64,000 bases of DNA from Streptomyces sp. NBC_00554. GTDB taxonomy: Bacteria; Actinomycetota; Actinomycetes; Streptomycetales; Streptomycetaceae. Both the position numbers and the translations under genes were made by a program. The notes beneath the pieces are model-generated. The model was given only the letters and a program-made list of their open reading frames with translations, ran no database searches and was not told where the DNA came from. The stretch lies in the NCBI RefSeq assembly GCF_041431135.1, contig NZ_CP107799.1, positions 4,216,001 through 4,280,000 on the forward strand, given 5' to 3'. Below are positions 13,882 to 23,044 of the stretch, in pieces. Within the stretch, counting starts at the first letter, position 1; every line of letters starts with the position of its first letter.

Positions 13882-16880
13882 CCCACCGCTGCCACGCCGC
13901 TGCGCCAGGTCGGCAGCAGTTCGTCGAGGAGCGCCTCGGTACGAGGCGGCACCCCGCGCGCGCCGCTGCGGGAGACGAGGTCGGCGGCGAGGCGCTGCAG
14001 GCGGTCGGTGTCGCCGGTCGCGTGCGTCGCGCGCAGCAGCTCGTTCCAGAGCCGCTCGTCGGCGGGGGCGGAGTTGAGGGAGGCGTTGAGGGCCTCGATG
14101 GCCTTCTCCGCGCGCCCCTTCTCCAGGTGGAACGCGGAGAGCGCGAGCCCGATGTCCGCGACGAGCAGCGGGAGTTGGGCGTCGATGATCTCGTGGGTGA
14201 GCCAGCCGTACCGGCCCTGCGGACGGTCGGCGAGCAGCGGACCGCGTACCAGCACGAGCGCGTCCGTGAGCAGCCGCCCGCGCACCGCACGGCTGTTGAC
14301 GCCCTGCCCCTGGGTCGCCTCGTGGTACAGCGACCGCAGCACATCCAGATCGGAGACGACCGACTTGGCGAGCGTGAGCCGCCCGCTCGCGTCGGTGCCG
14401 AGCCGCGGCGTGCCGTCCGGGTCGCCGCCCAGCCAGGCCCGCAGCCGCTCGACGAGCGCGTCACGTACGTCGTCGGTGACCCCGCGCGGCCACAGCGCGG
14501 AGGACAGCACCCGCGGGTGCACACCCTCGCGGTGCAGCAGCAGCAGCGCCAACGCCTCGTGCATCAGCGGGCTGCGCTCACCGTCGGGCGTCTCGAGACC
14601 GATGATCTCGTACGGGCCCACGAGCCGCGCGTACACGGCCGGCCGGCCCTGCTCGCTGATGTCGACGAGGAACGGCGGCGTCGCGGTGTTGGTGCTCGCC
14701 CGCTCGGGGTCCGCCTCGACGAACAGCTCGACGACCGCCTGCTGCAGGGCCAACGGCAGTGTCTGCGCGTCGAGTTCGAGCCCGAGCAGCGGAGCGAGCA
14801 GTTTGCCCTCGCCGGTGATCTCCATCTCCCAGGCGGCGCCGGGCAGGTCACCGCTCTCGGTACCGACGAGGTATCCGATGCCCAACCGGCTGGCGTCGGC
14901 GGCGAGTTCGGCGAGCTTGACCGCGTCCTCGCCCTGCGGCTCGGCCGCGAGCAGCACCAGGTGCGGGGCCCAACGGGTGTGCTGGGCGGGGCCCGTACGC
15001 CCGGTGAGGACGGAGTCCTGCCCGGCGGCGCCCAGCGCACCGCGCCGCTGCCGGGTCTCCGCCTCCATGGTCTCCACCAGCGCCTCGATGTCGTCGAGGT
15101 GGCGCAGCCGGTTGGGCGCGAGCGGCGTGAGGTCCTGCCCGAATCCGACGAGCGTGATCGTCATGCGGTCGGACCAGCCGTTGGTGGCCAACTCGGCGGC
15201 GACGGAGGCGAAGACACCGGCGCGGTCGCGCTCACTGCCGCTCAGGGAAACGATGCCCGGGACGGACTCGAGGTTGAGCAGCAGCCGGGAGTCGTCCATG
15301 GTGCCGAGGCTGACGAGGCCCGGGTAGGGAGCGGCGGTGTCGACATCCTCGTAACTCTCCGCGTCGGTCCGCGCGAGCATCCAGAACGTCTGGTCCTGGC
15401 CGAGCTGCCACGGCGCGGGCGGCTTTCCGGCCGGCTGGGCGAGCTGGAGGTGCAGATCGCCGTTGCCGCTGAGCCAGGCCGCGTAGACGGTCGGCAGCGG
15501 CCGCGACTCGGCGGCGAGTGCCGCCGCGAGCCCGCGCAGCGACAGGTCGAGCAGCCGTACGCCCTCGGGGTCGGCCCCCACGAGCAGCGCGTCCTGCGCG
15601 TCCGCGGCGGTGCCGGTCGGGATCGGCGGCTCCATACCGCGCCGCCCGCCGACGGCACCGAGCGCCGACTGCCACAGCGCCTGACGGCGGCGGCGCCCGA
15701 GAGCGCCGAGCAGTCCTGCGGCCAACAAGGGCGCGCCGACGAGGGCTTCGGGCAGCCCGAAGGAGAAGCCGCTCTCCTCGGAAGAGGCCCCCGAGGCATG
15801 CGGCGCCTGCGCCTGCTGATCGCGCGCGCCGCTCCCGTCGCTGTCGGGCCGCTGCTGGGGCACGCTGATGTGCGCGGTGTCCCGGTCGCCGGCGCCCGCG
15901 CCCTGCTGACCGCCGCTGCCCTGCTCACCGCCACTGCCCTGCTGCTGGTCGCCGGTCTTGGCGTACTCGTGGATCTGCCGCTGAACCTGCTCCGAGGCCT
16001 TGGGCGCCTCGTCGGGCATCTCGACGAGGTCGCCGCCGCGGGCGTCCGCGGGCATCTCGAGGATCCAGCCGGGCCGGATCAGACTGGCTTCCGAAAGCTT
16101 CGAACCGTCGGGCTGCGTACGGTCCTTGTTGAGCTGGTAGATCTCCTTGTACCGGCGCCCGTCGCCGAGGTGCCGCTCGGCGACCTCCCACAGCGAGTCG
16201 TGGTGTCGCCCCTCTGGCGGCTGAATCCGGTAGTACTTGGTGGCGCCTTCCTCGGCCGTGCTCCCGCTCCCGCTTTCGGCGTGCGACGCGGCGTTGGCGG
16301 CCTGCTCGGCGATGGCGGCGGCCGCGTTCGAGGCGGCCTGCTCCTGCTGCTGCCCGAACAGCCCGCCCGGCGTCTGCTGCGCGGCGGCGACGGTCCCCCG
16401 CTGGTTCCCCTCGATGCTGTGCCCGAGCTGCGAGAGCCCCGGCGTGAAGCTGGCCGCGGTGGCGCCGACGAGCAGCAGCGCGGCGACGAGCTGCCGCGCC
16501 AGCAACTGGCTGGGCCCGGCGCCGGGGACCCGGTTCGGCATCCCCACGCCCGACAGCGCGGCCTTTATCTCGACGAGCACACAGGCGGTGAACTGGGCCC
16601 AGGCGAACCAGACGAGGACGGTCAGCACGTTGATGAACGTGTCGACGGTGATCTCCTGCTGCAGCCAGTCCAGCGACGGCGCTCCGGTCGGCAGCGGCCA
16701 CCCGATCTGCGTCGCCAGCGCACCGGGCACCCCGACGAGCAGCACGACCAGAGCGAGAAACGCCCCGAACGCCTTCAGGAAGTCCCCGAACGTCCGACGA
16801 CGCCGGGGCAGGGGCTGCGGCGTCCGATTCCTCGGACCCGGCGGGCTTCCCGTGGAGCTTGAGGTGGTGCGTCGGGCCAT
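13878..16880 (-). CDS. Membrane protein with LysM and C-terminal BTAD (SARP-like) domains
   Basis: A 1000-residue protein with an unusual order of parts: three membrane helices in the first 150 residues, a LysM-type domain (about 215-275, DSLWEVAERHLGDGRRYKEI), a long Gln/Gly-rich linker, another hydrophobic segment near 385, a large middle region, and a C-terminal helical-repeat domain of the bacterial transcriptional activator (BTAD) kind (about 830-990). LysM binds peptidoglycan and BTAD normally follows a DNA-binding domain in SARP regulators; here no OmpR-type DNA-binding domain is obvious. Co-transcribed with the prepilin peptidase, it may tie pilus assembly to the cell wall. Function unproven. 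Confidence 0.8.
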   Translation of the reverse strand: MARRTTSSSTGSPPGPRNRTPQPLPRRRRTFGDFLKAFGAFLALVVLLVGVPGALATQIGWPLPTGAPSLDWLQQEITVDTFINVLTVLVWFAWAQFTACVLVEIKAALSGVGMPNRVPGAGPSQLLARQLVAALLLVGATAASFTPGLSQLGHSIEGNQRGTVAAAQQTPGGLFGQQQEQAASNAAAAIAEQAANAASHAESGSGSTAEEGATKYYRIQPPEGRHHDSLWEVAERHLGDGRRYKEIYQLNKDRTQPDGSKLSEASLIRPGWILEMPADARGGDLVEMPDEAPKASEQVQRQIHEYAKTGDQQQGSGGEQGSGGQQGAGAGDRDTAHISVPQQRPDSDGSGARDQQAQAPHASGASSEESGFSFGLPEALVGAPLLAAGLLGALGRRRRQALWQSALGAVGGRRGMEPPIPTGTAADAQDALLVGADPEGVRLLDLSLRGLAAALAAESRPLPTVYAAWLSGNGDLHLQLAQPAGKPPAPWQLGQDQTFWMLARTDAESYEDVDTAAPYPGLVSLGTMDDSRLLLNLESVPGIVSLSGSERDRAGVFASVAAELATNGWSDRMTITLVGFGQDLTPLAPNRLRHLDDIEALVETMEAETRQRRGALGAAGQDSVLTGRTGPAQHTRWAPHLVLLAAEPQGEDAVKLAELAADASRLGIGYLVGTESGDLPGAAWEMEITGEGKLLAPLLGLELDAQTLPLALQQAVVELFVEADPERASTNTATPPFLVDISEQGRPAVYARLVGPYEIIGLETPDGERSPLMHEALALLLLHREGVHPRVLSSALWPRGVTDDVRDALVERLRAWLGGDPDGTPRLGTDASGRLTLAKSVVSDLDVLRSLYHEATQGQGVNSRAVRGRLLTDALVLVRGPLLADRPQGRYGWLTHEIIDAQLPLLVADIGLALSAFHLEKGRAEKAIEALNASLNSAPADERLWNELLRATHATGDTDRLQRLAADLVSRSGARGVPPRTEALLDELLPTWRSGVAAVG

Positions 16881-17204
16881 GTCGGGTGTCCTGGGGTCGT
16901 GTGTGGAGTGGTGGGGAAAGGGGGGTGTGCTGAGCCTACTGAGAGTCTAAGGAGGGTGTCGAAGGTCAGACAGGGGGCACCGGCCGCCACCGCGCCCGGT
17001 TCCTCACCTTCCGCCCCCTAAGCCTGAGTTGCCCACCCCGTTGCCGCCCTCGCGACGCCCGGGCCCCACGAACATTCGCAGTCGTCACGTCACACTTCTC
17101 ACAGTCCCCACACAATCCCCCGTTGCCACCCCAAAGCCCTCTACTTGCCGCTGATAGCTTCGTTCTCTGCTGCACATACGCCTTACCACAGGGGGAAAAC
17201 GATC
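16881..17204. other. Divergent intergenic region
   Basis: About 320 bases between the leftward LysM/BTAD gene and the rightward lipoprotein gene. It must carry both promoters. I see no gene, strong hairpin or clear -35/-10 pair. Confidence 0.4.
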
Positions 17205-17846
17205 GTGGCCCGCCGCAACTTGACCACCGCCGCCGTCGCGTTCGCCGCGAGCGCGGCACTGCTGCTCACCGCTTGCGGCGGAAGCGACGACTCGTCCTCG
17301 GACGACATCAAGGGGGCGGACTCGGGGTCGAGCAGCCCGTCGGCCTCGGTCTCCGCCTCGGCCGCGTCGGACGCGGACCGCCCGGACATCGAACTCCCCG
17401 ACAGTTTCCAGGCGGACTTCGAGGGCTGGACGAACGGCGACCCCGAGCTCCAGACCGCCCTCGACGACGGCAAGGAGCGGCTCCGGGCCTCGTACGCCGC
17501 GATCATCGACGGCGATCCCGAGGCGAGCTATCTCGCGTACTACAGCGACACATCGGCGCTGAGCACCGGTTCCGCGTGGGTCAAGGGCTACAAGGGTCTG
17601 ACGATCATCGGCGAGGTCAAGGCCTACGACCCCGAGATCAGCTACCTCGGAGACGCGAAGTCACGCGCCACGCTCTTCTACTGCGTCGACGAGAGCAAGG
17701 GCTTCAGCAAGGACCTCAAGACGGGTGAGACCGCCGGAACCCCCGCGGGCGAGTCCCCGAAGGTGCAGTACCGGACGAGCCTCGGGAAGCAGGCGAACGG
17801 CGTCTGGAAGACCCTGACGGTCGAGACGGAGCCGGGAGGCTGCTGA
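17205..17846 (+). CDS. Lipoprotein of the duplicated T7SS-linked cassette (copy A)
   Basis: Lipoprotein of 213 residues with signal peptide and lipobox LLTAC, a Ser/Asp-rich linker, then a compact domain. It is a clear paralogue of the lipoprotein at 35985: both have RPx-hx-LPD, FExW, a GD pair, and later V/F-x-YCxDxSKxxxKDxK. The GTG at 17205 follows GGGGGA. It sits two bases ahead of the secreted-protein gene, forming cassette A with that gene and the Esx-like gene. No known function; the fold may be a substrate-carrying or scaffold domain held at the membrane face. Confidence 0.75.
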   Translation: MARRNLTTAAVAFAASAALLLTACGGSDDSSSDDIKGADSGSSSPSASVSASAASDADRPDIELPDSFQADFEGWTNGDPELQTALDDGKERLRASYAAIIDGDPEASYLAYYSDTSALSTGSAWVKGYKGLTIIGEVKAYDPEISYLGDAKSRATLFYCVDESKGFSKDLKTGETAGTPAGESPKVQYRTSLGKQANGVWKTLTVETEPGGC

Positions 17847-17848
17847 CG

Positions 17849-18913
17849 ATGGGAACGAACCGCAGGGTCCTCGGAAACCTTCTCGCCCCACTGGTACTCG
17901 CGATCGCTCTGACTCCGTCCCCGGCTCTCGCCCTCGGCACCCCGGGGCACGAGGGCGAGGCGGGTGGCGGCGCCGACGACAAGACGCTGTACGCCTCCGC
18001 CACCCACTCCCGGATCAAGGTCACCTACGTGAAGGGCAGCGGCAGCGGCAAGAAGGGCAACCTCGGCTCGGTCGACCCCAATTGGGAGTCCCCCGCCTGC
18101 TGGTACGAGCCCGTCTTCACCCCCGAGCGACTCAGGACGTTCGTCGACGAGTCGGACGGCAACGGAGACGTCGGCATCCACCAGTCGTGGTTCGGCAAGG
18201 GGCTGTGGACCGACCACTACCAGCACGGCAAGCCCGAAACGAACATGGACGAGAACGTGACGTCCGCGCCGGGCTACGAGAACTACAACATCGGCAAGGA
18301 CGGCTACTTCTGGCGGAGCGTCGCCCCCGACGACACCGACCCCAGGTCCTGGGACTGCGGCCTCATCATGTTCTGGCAGGACGCGGGCCAGATCCCGAAG
18401 GTCCCCCACGCCCCCACCGCCGAGACCCTCGCCGAGTACGCCTACGACAAGGTCGAGGTCCCCGACACCGAGATCGAGCTGAAGCCGGCCACCAAGTCCA
18501 CGGTGAACCTGCCCACTTGGGTGTGGCTGGACCAGGGCACCTTCCAGGAGGTCAAGGTCCGCGCGGAACTCCCCAACACCGGCCTGTGGGCGGAGACGAC
18601 CGCCAAGCCGGTCGCCCTCCACCTGGAGCCGGGCACGGCCGACGCGACCACCTACCCCGCCTCCGGCGACTGCGAGATCAACGCCGACGGCTCCATCGGC
18701 ACCCCGTACACGACGGGCGACGCCGGCAAGACCCCACCCTGCGGCCTGACTTACCTCCGCGCCACGAACGGAAAGCCGTACCAGCTGAAGGCCTCCATCA
18801 CCTGGCAGATCACCTGGCAGGGAACGGGCGGCACCGGCGGCGACCTCCCCGACGGCACCTTCGAGACGACCCAGGACATGAACGTCCAGGAGATCCAGTC
18901 GGTCAACCGCTGA
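17849..18913 (+). CDS. Secreted protein of the duplicated T7SS-linked cassette (copy A)
   Basis: Exported protein of 354 residues with a signal peptide ending PALA. It has an early SPACWYEP motif, a middle VNLPTWVWLD segment and a Cys-containing C-terminal half that looks like beta-sheet. It ends in GGDLPDGTF, TTQD and VQEIQSVNR, nearly identical to the end of its paralogue at 36623. Several paired cysteines suggest disulfides outside the cell. Nothing known is recognised in it. The tight link to a lipoprotein and an Esx-like gene, repeated at the second locus, argues that the three products act together. Confidence 0.72.
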   Translation: MGTNRRVLGNLLAPLVLAIALTPSPALALGTPGHEGEAGGGADDKTLYASATHSRIKVTYVKGSGSGKKGNLGSVDPNWESPACWYEPVFTPERLRTFVDESDGNGDVGIHQSWFGKGLWTDHYQHGKPETNMDENVTSAPGYENYNIGKDGYFWRSVAPDDTDPRSWDCGLIMFWQDAGQIPKVPHAPTAETLAEYAYDKVEVPDTEIELKPATKSTVNLPTWVWLDQGTFQEVKVRAELPNTGLWAETTAKPVALHLEPGTADATTYPASGDCEINADGSIGTPYTTGDAGKTPPCGLTYLRATNGKPYQLKASITWQITWQGTGGTGGDLPDGTFETTQDMNVQEIQSVNR

Positions 18914-18996
18914 CCGGGCGACTGTTCACAGGCGGTGTGTGTGCCACGTACATTCCTGTGACACTGCACTGACGACGACACTTGGGGGGACCTGCC

Positions 18997-19323
18997 ATGG
19001 GCAACGGCAAGAGCGACCTCGCGCTCCCGTTGAGCGAGCTGGAGGAGTACGGCGGGCGGCTGCGGTCCATCAAGACCCGTATGAACCGCACCAAGAAGCT
19101 CTTCGAGTCCTACAAGGACGACCTCGGCGACAACACCGTCTACGACGCCCTCGACGACTTCGAGTCCGGCTGGGAGGACGGCCGCGAGGACATCACCCAG
19201 GCCCTCGACGCCCTCGCCGACATGTCCGACGCCGTCGTCCGCGAGTTCAAGAAGCTCGACGACCAGCTCGCCAAGGACGTGTCGGAGGGTGTGAAGCAGG
19301 AGGACGGCGGGGCCGGCAAGTAG
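18997..19323 (+). CDS. Esx-like small helical protein (copy A)
   Basis: A 108-residue all-helical protein of WXG100 size and shape. Two helices flank a turn near DDFESGWEDG, where the W stands as in the WXG group though the exact W-x-G is not kept. The C-terminal helix holds F-K-K-L-D followed by DQLA, the position of the YxxxD/E type VII export signal. The same pattern is found at 37724, 44354 and 44783. GGGGGGA precedes the ATG at 18997; a TTG at 18982 would overlap that ribosome site. Third gene of cassette A, convergent with the tad genes. Confidence 0.7.
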   Translation: MGNGKSDLALPLSELEEYGGRLRSIKTRMNRTKKLFESYKDDLGDNTVYDALDDFESGWEDGREDITQALDALADMSDAVVREFKKLDDQLAKDVSEGVKQEDGGAGK

Positions 19324-19365
19324 GCCTCCGCCCGGAGCCAGGCGCTCGGAGCCCAGGGCGCCGCC

Positions 19366-19833
19366 TCAGCCCACCTCGTTCTCCGCGACCGCCTGTCCAT
19401 GGACGACCACATCGCCGTCGTAGAACATCCCGGTGAAGATCGGGGAGTAGGTGAGCCGGACCTCGACCTCGACCTGGTCGGCGTTGGCGGCGACGCAGTG
19501 GGTTGCCGCTATGTCGGCGCCGGACATGCCCATTTCGCGGGCGAAGGCCTTTACACGGGCGCCGCAGTTCTCGAAGTTGATGGGTGCGGGGCCGCCCTCG
19601 TTGTCGTACAGGGCTTCCTTGTCGATGTCCTGGGCGGCGTAGCGCGCGGCCTGTTCGGCTATGTCGGCGGCGCGTTCGCGCTTGGAGATGGACATGCCGC
19701 CGTCGATGACGAAGGCCGAGAGGGAGAGGAAGACGAGCGCGAAGATGATGACCGCGCCGGCGCCCGAGCCCTGGTCGTCCAGCAGTTCTCGCCGGGCGTC
19801 GAGCCAGTTCCGTACAGCCGGAGGAAGTGTCAC
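19366..19833 (-). CDS. TadG-like pilus assembly protein
   Basis: A 155-residue membrane-anchored protein of the Flp pilus TadE/G group. It has a short cytoplasmic N-terminus, then a helix AVIIFALVFLSLSAFVIDGG, the typical form of the TadG-like N-terminal domain, then an outer region with two Cys. The prepilin cleavage pattern is weaker than in the TadE proteins upstream. The GTG start has GGAGGA five bases upstream and overlaps the previous stop (19830-19833). It is the last gene of the tad operon and is convergent with the Esx-like gene. Confidence 0.8.
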   Translation of the reverse strand: MTLPPAVRNWLDARRELLDDQGSGAGAVIIFALVFLSLSAFVIDGGMSISKRERAADIAEQAARYAAQDIDKEALYDNEGGPAPINFENCGARVKAFAREMGMSGADIAATHCVAANADQVEVEVRLTYSPIFTGMFYDGDVVVHGQAVAENEVG

Positions 19834-20267
19834 GCCGTCCTCCGGAACGGGTCGAGGGGCGAGCTGAAGGTGGCTGTCAGCGTCGTCGGTACGTCGAGGC
19901 CGAGCATCGCCAGACCTCGCACCTCGCAGCTCACCTCGACGGTGAAGATGGTGTCGGGCTCGAAGCCCGCGCTGGTCTGGGTCACGGTCACCGGGCCCGA
20001 GCAGACGTCATCGAGATCCGCTTCGGCCGCCTTCCTCGCCTCGGCCATGGCCGTGGCGTGGTCCTTCTGGATCGATCCGGCGCGCGCGGCATCCCGTGCG
20101 GCGCCGTCCAACGCTCCGCGCCCGTCCACCAGTTGACCGAAGGCCACCAGGACGAGGATGAAGAGGATCATCACGGGAGCGAGGATCACCACCTCGATCG
20201 TGGACAGTCCCCGGTCACGCCCCGCGGCCACCCGCGCGCATACGAAGGCGACGAGAGCCGAACTCAC
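19830..20267 (-). CDS. TadE-like pseudopilin 2
   Basis: A 145-residue pseudopilin-like protein. A class III prepilin site is seen in RGLSTIEVVILAPVMI, with the Glu at position +5 of the mature form, then a single helix and an outer domain with two Cys. TadE proteins are minor pilins processed by the tad prepilin peptidase and needed for assembly. The GTG at 20267 overlaps the previous stop by four bases and has GGAGGGGGAG upstream. It is the second of two consecutive TadE-type genes. Confidence 0.82.
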   Translation of the reverse strand: MSSALVAFVCARVAAGRDRGLSTIEVVILAPVMILFILVLVAFGQLVDGRGALDGAARDAARAGSIQKDHATAMAEARKAAEADLDDVCSGPVTVTQTSAGFEPDTIFTVEVSCEVRGLAMLGLDVPTTLTATFSSPLDPFRRTA

Positions 20268-20722
20268 GGGTTCTCCCCCTCCTGTACGAACCTCTCCACC
20301 GGCCCCGAGGACTGCGCATGCACCGTCAGGTCGAACCCGGGGAACACCGTGGGCACCTTCGCCGTGATCTCCACCCCGACCGTGTTCGGCTCCGGCTGGA
20401 GCATCGTCACGTTCGGGGACAGCACGAGCTGCGGGCCGAGCTGCTGGATGTAGCTGTCGACGACGTCGCGGGCCTCGCCGCGCCATGCGCCGGGCTGCTC
20501 GTCGGCCGTGGCGCGGGCCTTGCGCGCGCCCGCCTGGGCCGCCGCCTGGGCCACGTGATCCGCGAAGAAGTACAGCGCGAACTGCACCGTCGCGAAGATC
20601 ATGAAGAACAGCACCGGCGTGAGCAGCACGAACTCGATCGCGGTCATGCCGGAGTCACCGCGGGTGGAGGCGGCACCTCTGGCGGCCTCCACCCTGCGGT
20701 GGACCCAGCGACGTACGCGCAC
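20264..20722 (-). CDS. tadE: TadE-like pseudopilin 1
   Basis: A 152-residue minor pilin. GDSGMTAIEFVLLTPVLFF gives the class III prepilin cleavage site and the start of the hydrophobic helix, with the conserved Glu; the outer part follows. A longer basic leader precedes the site than in the pilin gene. The GTG start has only a weak GGGG ribosome site, so it may depend on coupling to the pilin gene 45 bases upstream. Its stop overlaps the next TadE start. Confidence 0.83.
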   Translation of the reverse strand: MRVRRWVHRRVEAARGAASTRGDSGMTAIEFVLLTPVLFFMIFATVQFALYFFADHVAQAAAQAGARKARATADEQPGAWRGEARDVVDSYIQQLGPQLVLSPNVTMLQPEPNTVGVEITAKVPTVFPGFDLTVHAQSSGPVERFVQEGENP

Positions 20723-20767
20723 CAGTAACCCCGTAGTTGTAGAAGAAATAAGGTCAGCGGTCGGACG

Positions 20768-21019
20768 TCAGCAGGTGCTGCCCGCGTCCGCGCCCTTGAT
20801 GCAGTCGCCGACCTTGTTGGCGCCCTCGCTCAGCGCGGCGTTGATGATCGCGGCGACCACGCCGACGATCGCGACGACGACCGCCGAGATGATGACCCAT
20901 TCCACCGCGGACGCACCACGGTCGAGTTCGCCGGAGCGGGCACGCTGCACCCGGCCCTGGAGGAAGGTGATCAGGAAGTCCACCCCCGGGATCCCGGTGC
21001 TGAAGTTCCGTCCGTTCAT
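20768..21019 (-). CDS. Flp-type major pilin candidate
   Basis: Small protein of 83 residues and probably the main pilin of the locus. After a basic leader comes RGASAVEWVIISAVVVAIV, a class III prepilin site followed by the hydrophobic core, then a short tail with two Cys. Small size and place between tadC and tadE fit Flp pilins, though actinobacterial ones differ from those of Aggregatibacter. The ATG at 21019 has AGAGGA upstream. The tail Cys pair could form a disulfide in the fibre. Confidence 0.82.
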   Translation of the reverse strand: MNGRNFSTGIPGVDFLITFLQGRVQRARSGELDRGASAVEWVIISAVVVAIVGVVAAIINAALSEGANKVGDCIKGADAGSTC

Positions 21020-21068
21020 GGTGAGTTGTCCTCTCGAGTTCAAGCGGTAGGGAATGCGGGAATGGACG

Positions 21069-21998
21069 TCAGACCTGGAACACACGCATCGCGGCCGGGA
21101 AGATCAGGAAGACCAGGAACCCGGCGCACAGCAGCAGTTGCGCCACGAGCATCGACTGCGACTTCTCGCCCGCGCTGCCCTCGATGTCGGAGAGTTCGCG
21201 GTGCCGCATCGTCTCGGCGCGTGAGGCCAGCGAGTCACGCACCTTCGCGCCGTCGTCCGCGACCAGCGCAAGCGAGGCGGACAGATCCTTCAGTTCCTCG
21301 ACGCCCAGCTCCTCGCCGAGCGAACCGAGGGCCTGCCACTGGCTGATGCCGGTGATCCGGGCGTCGGCCAGTGCGCTGCGGATGCGGCGCGTCGCCCAGC
21401 CGTCGGAGATCTCGGCGGCGGCCATCAGCGCCTCGGGGAGACCCCGGCCGCCGGCCAGGCTCATCGACACCAGGTCCAGATACGCGCCGATCACCCGCCG
21501 CAGGTCACGCCGCTTGTCGGCCGCGTCCCGCCGTACTTCCAGATCCGGGAGGAAGAAGAAGACGGCGGCGAAGAGCAGGGCCAGCCAGACCGGGATGATC
21601 GGGCTGCGGCTGAACCCGATCGTCCAGACGACGGCGAAGATGAGCGGGCCGAAGAAGACTCCCCCGGCGGCGAGCAGCACCTTCGTGGCGAGGAAGTTCT
21701 CCCAACTCCGTTCCAGGACAGCCAGGTCGGCACGGAGAGAGCGCTGTTCCCAGCCCTGCTGCATATAGAACTCGGACACCCGGGCGCCCACTTGGGCCCG
21801 CAGGCTGCCGAGCCGCCCGGCGTCGTCCTTGCTGCCGCCGTGGTGTGCGGACTCGTACGCCGCTCCCCGCGCCCGCATCGCGTCGATGCGCGCGACCTGG
21901 GCGACAGCGCTGCGCTTGGACGGCATGAGGGCGCGTACGAGGGCAAAGATGCCCAGGCCCAGGACGGCACCGATCACGATCGGCATGGTCAGGTTCAT
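21069..21998 (-). CDS. tadC: TadC pilus assembly membrane protein
   Basis: Inner-membrane platform protein of the tad apparatus (309 residues, GspF fold). Seen: N-terminal helix, a cytoplasmic helical domain, helices around PIIPVWLALLFAAVFFFLP, the conserved helical segment with ARITGISQWQALGSLGEELG and LKDLSASLALVADDGAKV, and a final helix. It works with TadB beneath the pilus and is driven by TadA. The start codon overlaps the tadB stop (ATGA). Confidence 0.9.
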   Translation of the reverse strand: MNLTMPIVIGAVLGLGIFALVRALMPSKRSAVAQVARIDAMRARGAAYESAHHGGSKDDAGRLGSLRAQVGARVSEFYMQQGWEQRSLRADLAVLERSWENFLATKVLLAAGGVFFGPLIFAVVWTIGFSRSPIIPVWLALLFAAVFFFLPDLEVRRDAADKRRDLRRVIGAYLDLVSMSLAGGRGLPEALMAAAEISDGWATRRIRSALADARITGISQWQALGSLGEELGVEELKDLSASLALVADDGAKVRDSLASRAETMRHRELSDIEGSAGEKSQSMLVAQLLLCAGFLVFLIFPAAMRVFQV

Positions 21999-23044
21999 CG
22001 CCGTACCCCCTCGTCCGGAAGGGACTGAGCAGCGGACTGGGCCGGGGACTGCCCGGCGGTCTGACCGGGAGTCTGTCCGCCGGGCTGGGCAGGCGTACGA
22101 GGACGTACGAACTGCACCGACGCCTCGTCGCGCACCAGGAACCGGTCCGGCGTCTCGATCGTCGACAGCTTGCGCAGCCACCAGAAGCCGAGCGCGAACA
22201 GGCCGCAGACACAGGCGAGTACGACCTGCCCGACCGCCGTGCCGTACGGCTCGACGAAGTCACGGTTGAAGATGGAGAGACCGAGTACGAAGGCGATCGA
22301 CACGGCCACGACGATCTGCACCGAACGACGGGTCGACGCGCGCTGCGCCATCACCCGCTGCCGCATGTCGACCTCTTCGCGCGCCGACTTGGCCAGCGCG
22401 CCCAGGACTTGGCGCAGACCCGGTCCGCGCAGCTTCGCGTTGAGGATGAGCGCGGCGACGATGATGTCCGCGGACGCGTCGTTGATCTCGTCGGCGAGGT
22501 GCTGCAGGGCTTCGGGAAGCGGCGTACGGGAGCGAAGGCGGTCGACCATCGCTTCCAGGTGCGGCCGCAGTACGGGTGCCGCCGCGCGAGCCGCGGACGG
22601 GATCGCCTGCTCCAGGCCGACCGCGCCCGCGATCGTGTCGCGCAGTGACTCGGTCCAGGACGCGAGGGCCTCCACGCGGCGCATGGCGGCCTTCTCCTCC
22701 CCGGCACCGCCGAAGAGCTTGTCCCAGAAGAAGACGAGGACTGCGGCCGCGATTCCGGCGACGGCCCAGCGGGTGAGGAGGAGGACGACAAGGCCGACGA
22801 TGGCGGCGATCGAACCGCGCTGTCCGGCGAACCGGATCAACTCGCTCGCCCGTTCACTCGCCTTCTGTTTCTCGTGCTCGGGCTTGACGGGAAGTCCGCG
22901 TACGGCCACGGCGAACAGCGCGAGGCCGCCGCCGACGGCGATCCCGGACACGAGCGCGTACAGGACGGTCGTGGAGAACAGCCCGCCCATGGAACCGAGC
23001 GAGTCGAGCGCGGCGAGTGAGGTGGTGTCCTGGGTCATGGTCAT
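21995..23044 (-). CDS. tadB: TadB pilus assembly membrane protein
   Basis: Partner of TadC (349 residues, GspF fold) with membrane helices near residues 20-40, 80-115, 250-270 and 285-305, and the cytoplasmic motif GPGLRQVLGALAKSAREEVD. A Gln/Pro/Gly-rich tail ends the protein. The ATG at 23044 overlaps the tadA stop by four bases; an ATG six bases further on is equally well placed after GGGG. Co-translation with tadA and tadC is likely. Confidence 0.9.
   Translation of the reverse strand: MTMTQDTTSLAALDSLGSMGGLFSTTVLYALVSGIAVGGGLALFAVAVRGLPVKPEHEKQKASERASELIRFAGQRGSIAAIVGLVVLLLTRWAVAGIAAAVLVFFWDKLFGGAGEEKAAMRRVEALASWTESLRDTIAGAVGLEQAIPSAARAAAPVLRPHLEAMVDRLRSRTPLPEALQHLADEINDASADIIVAALILNAKLRGPGLRQVLGALAKSAREEVDMRQRVMAQRASTRRSVQIVVAVSIAFVLGLSIFNRDFVEPYGTAVGQVVLACVCGLFALGFWWLRKLSTIETPDRFLVRDEASVQFVRPRTPAQPGGQTPGQTAGQSPAQSAAQSLPDEGVRR

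Noticed and set aside
13033..16862. Long open frames opposite the LysM/BTAD and peptidase genes
   Set aside because: They mirror the GC-rich coding strand, have no family motifs and lack ribosome sites.
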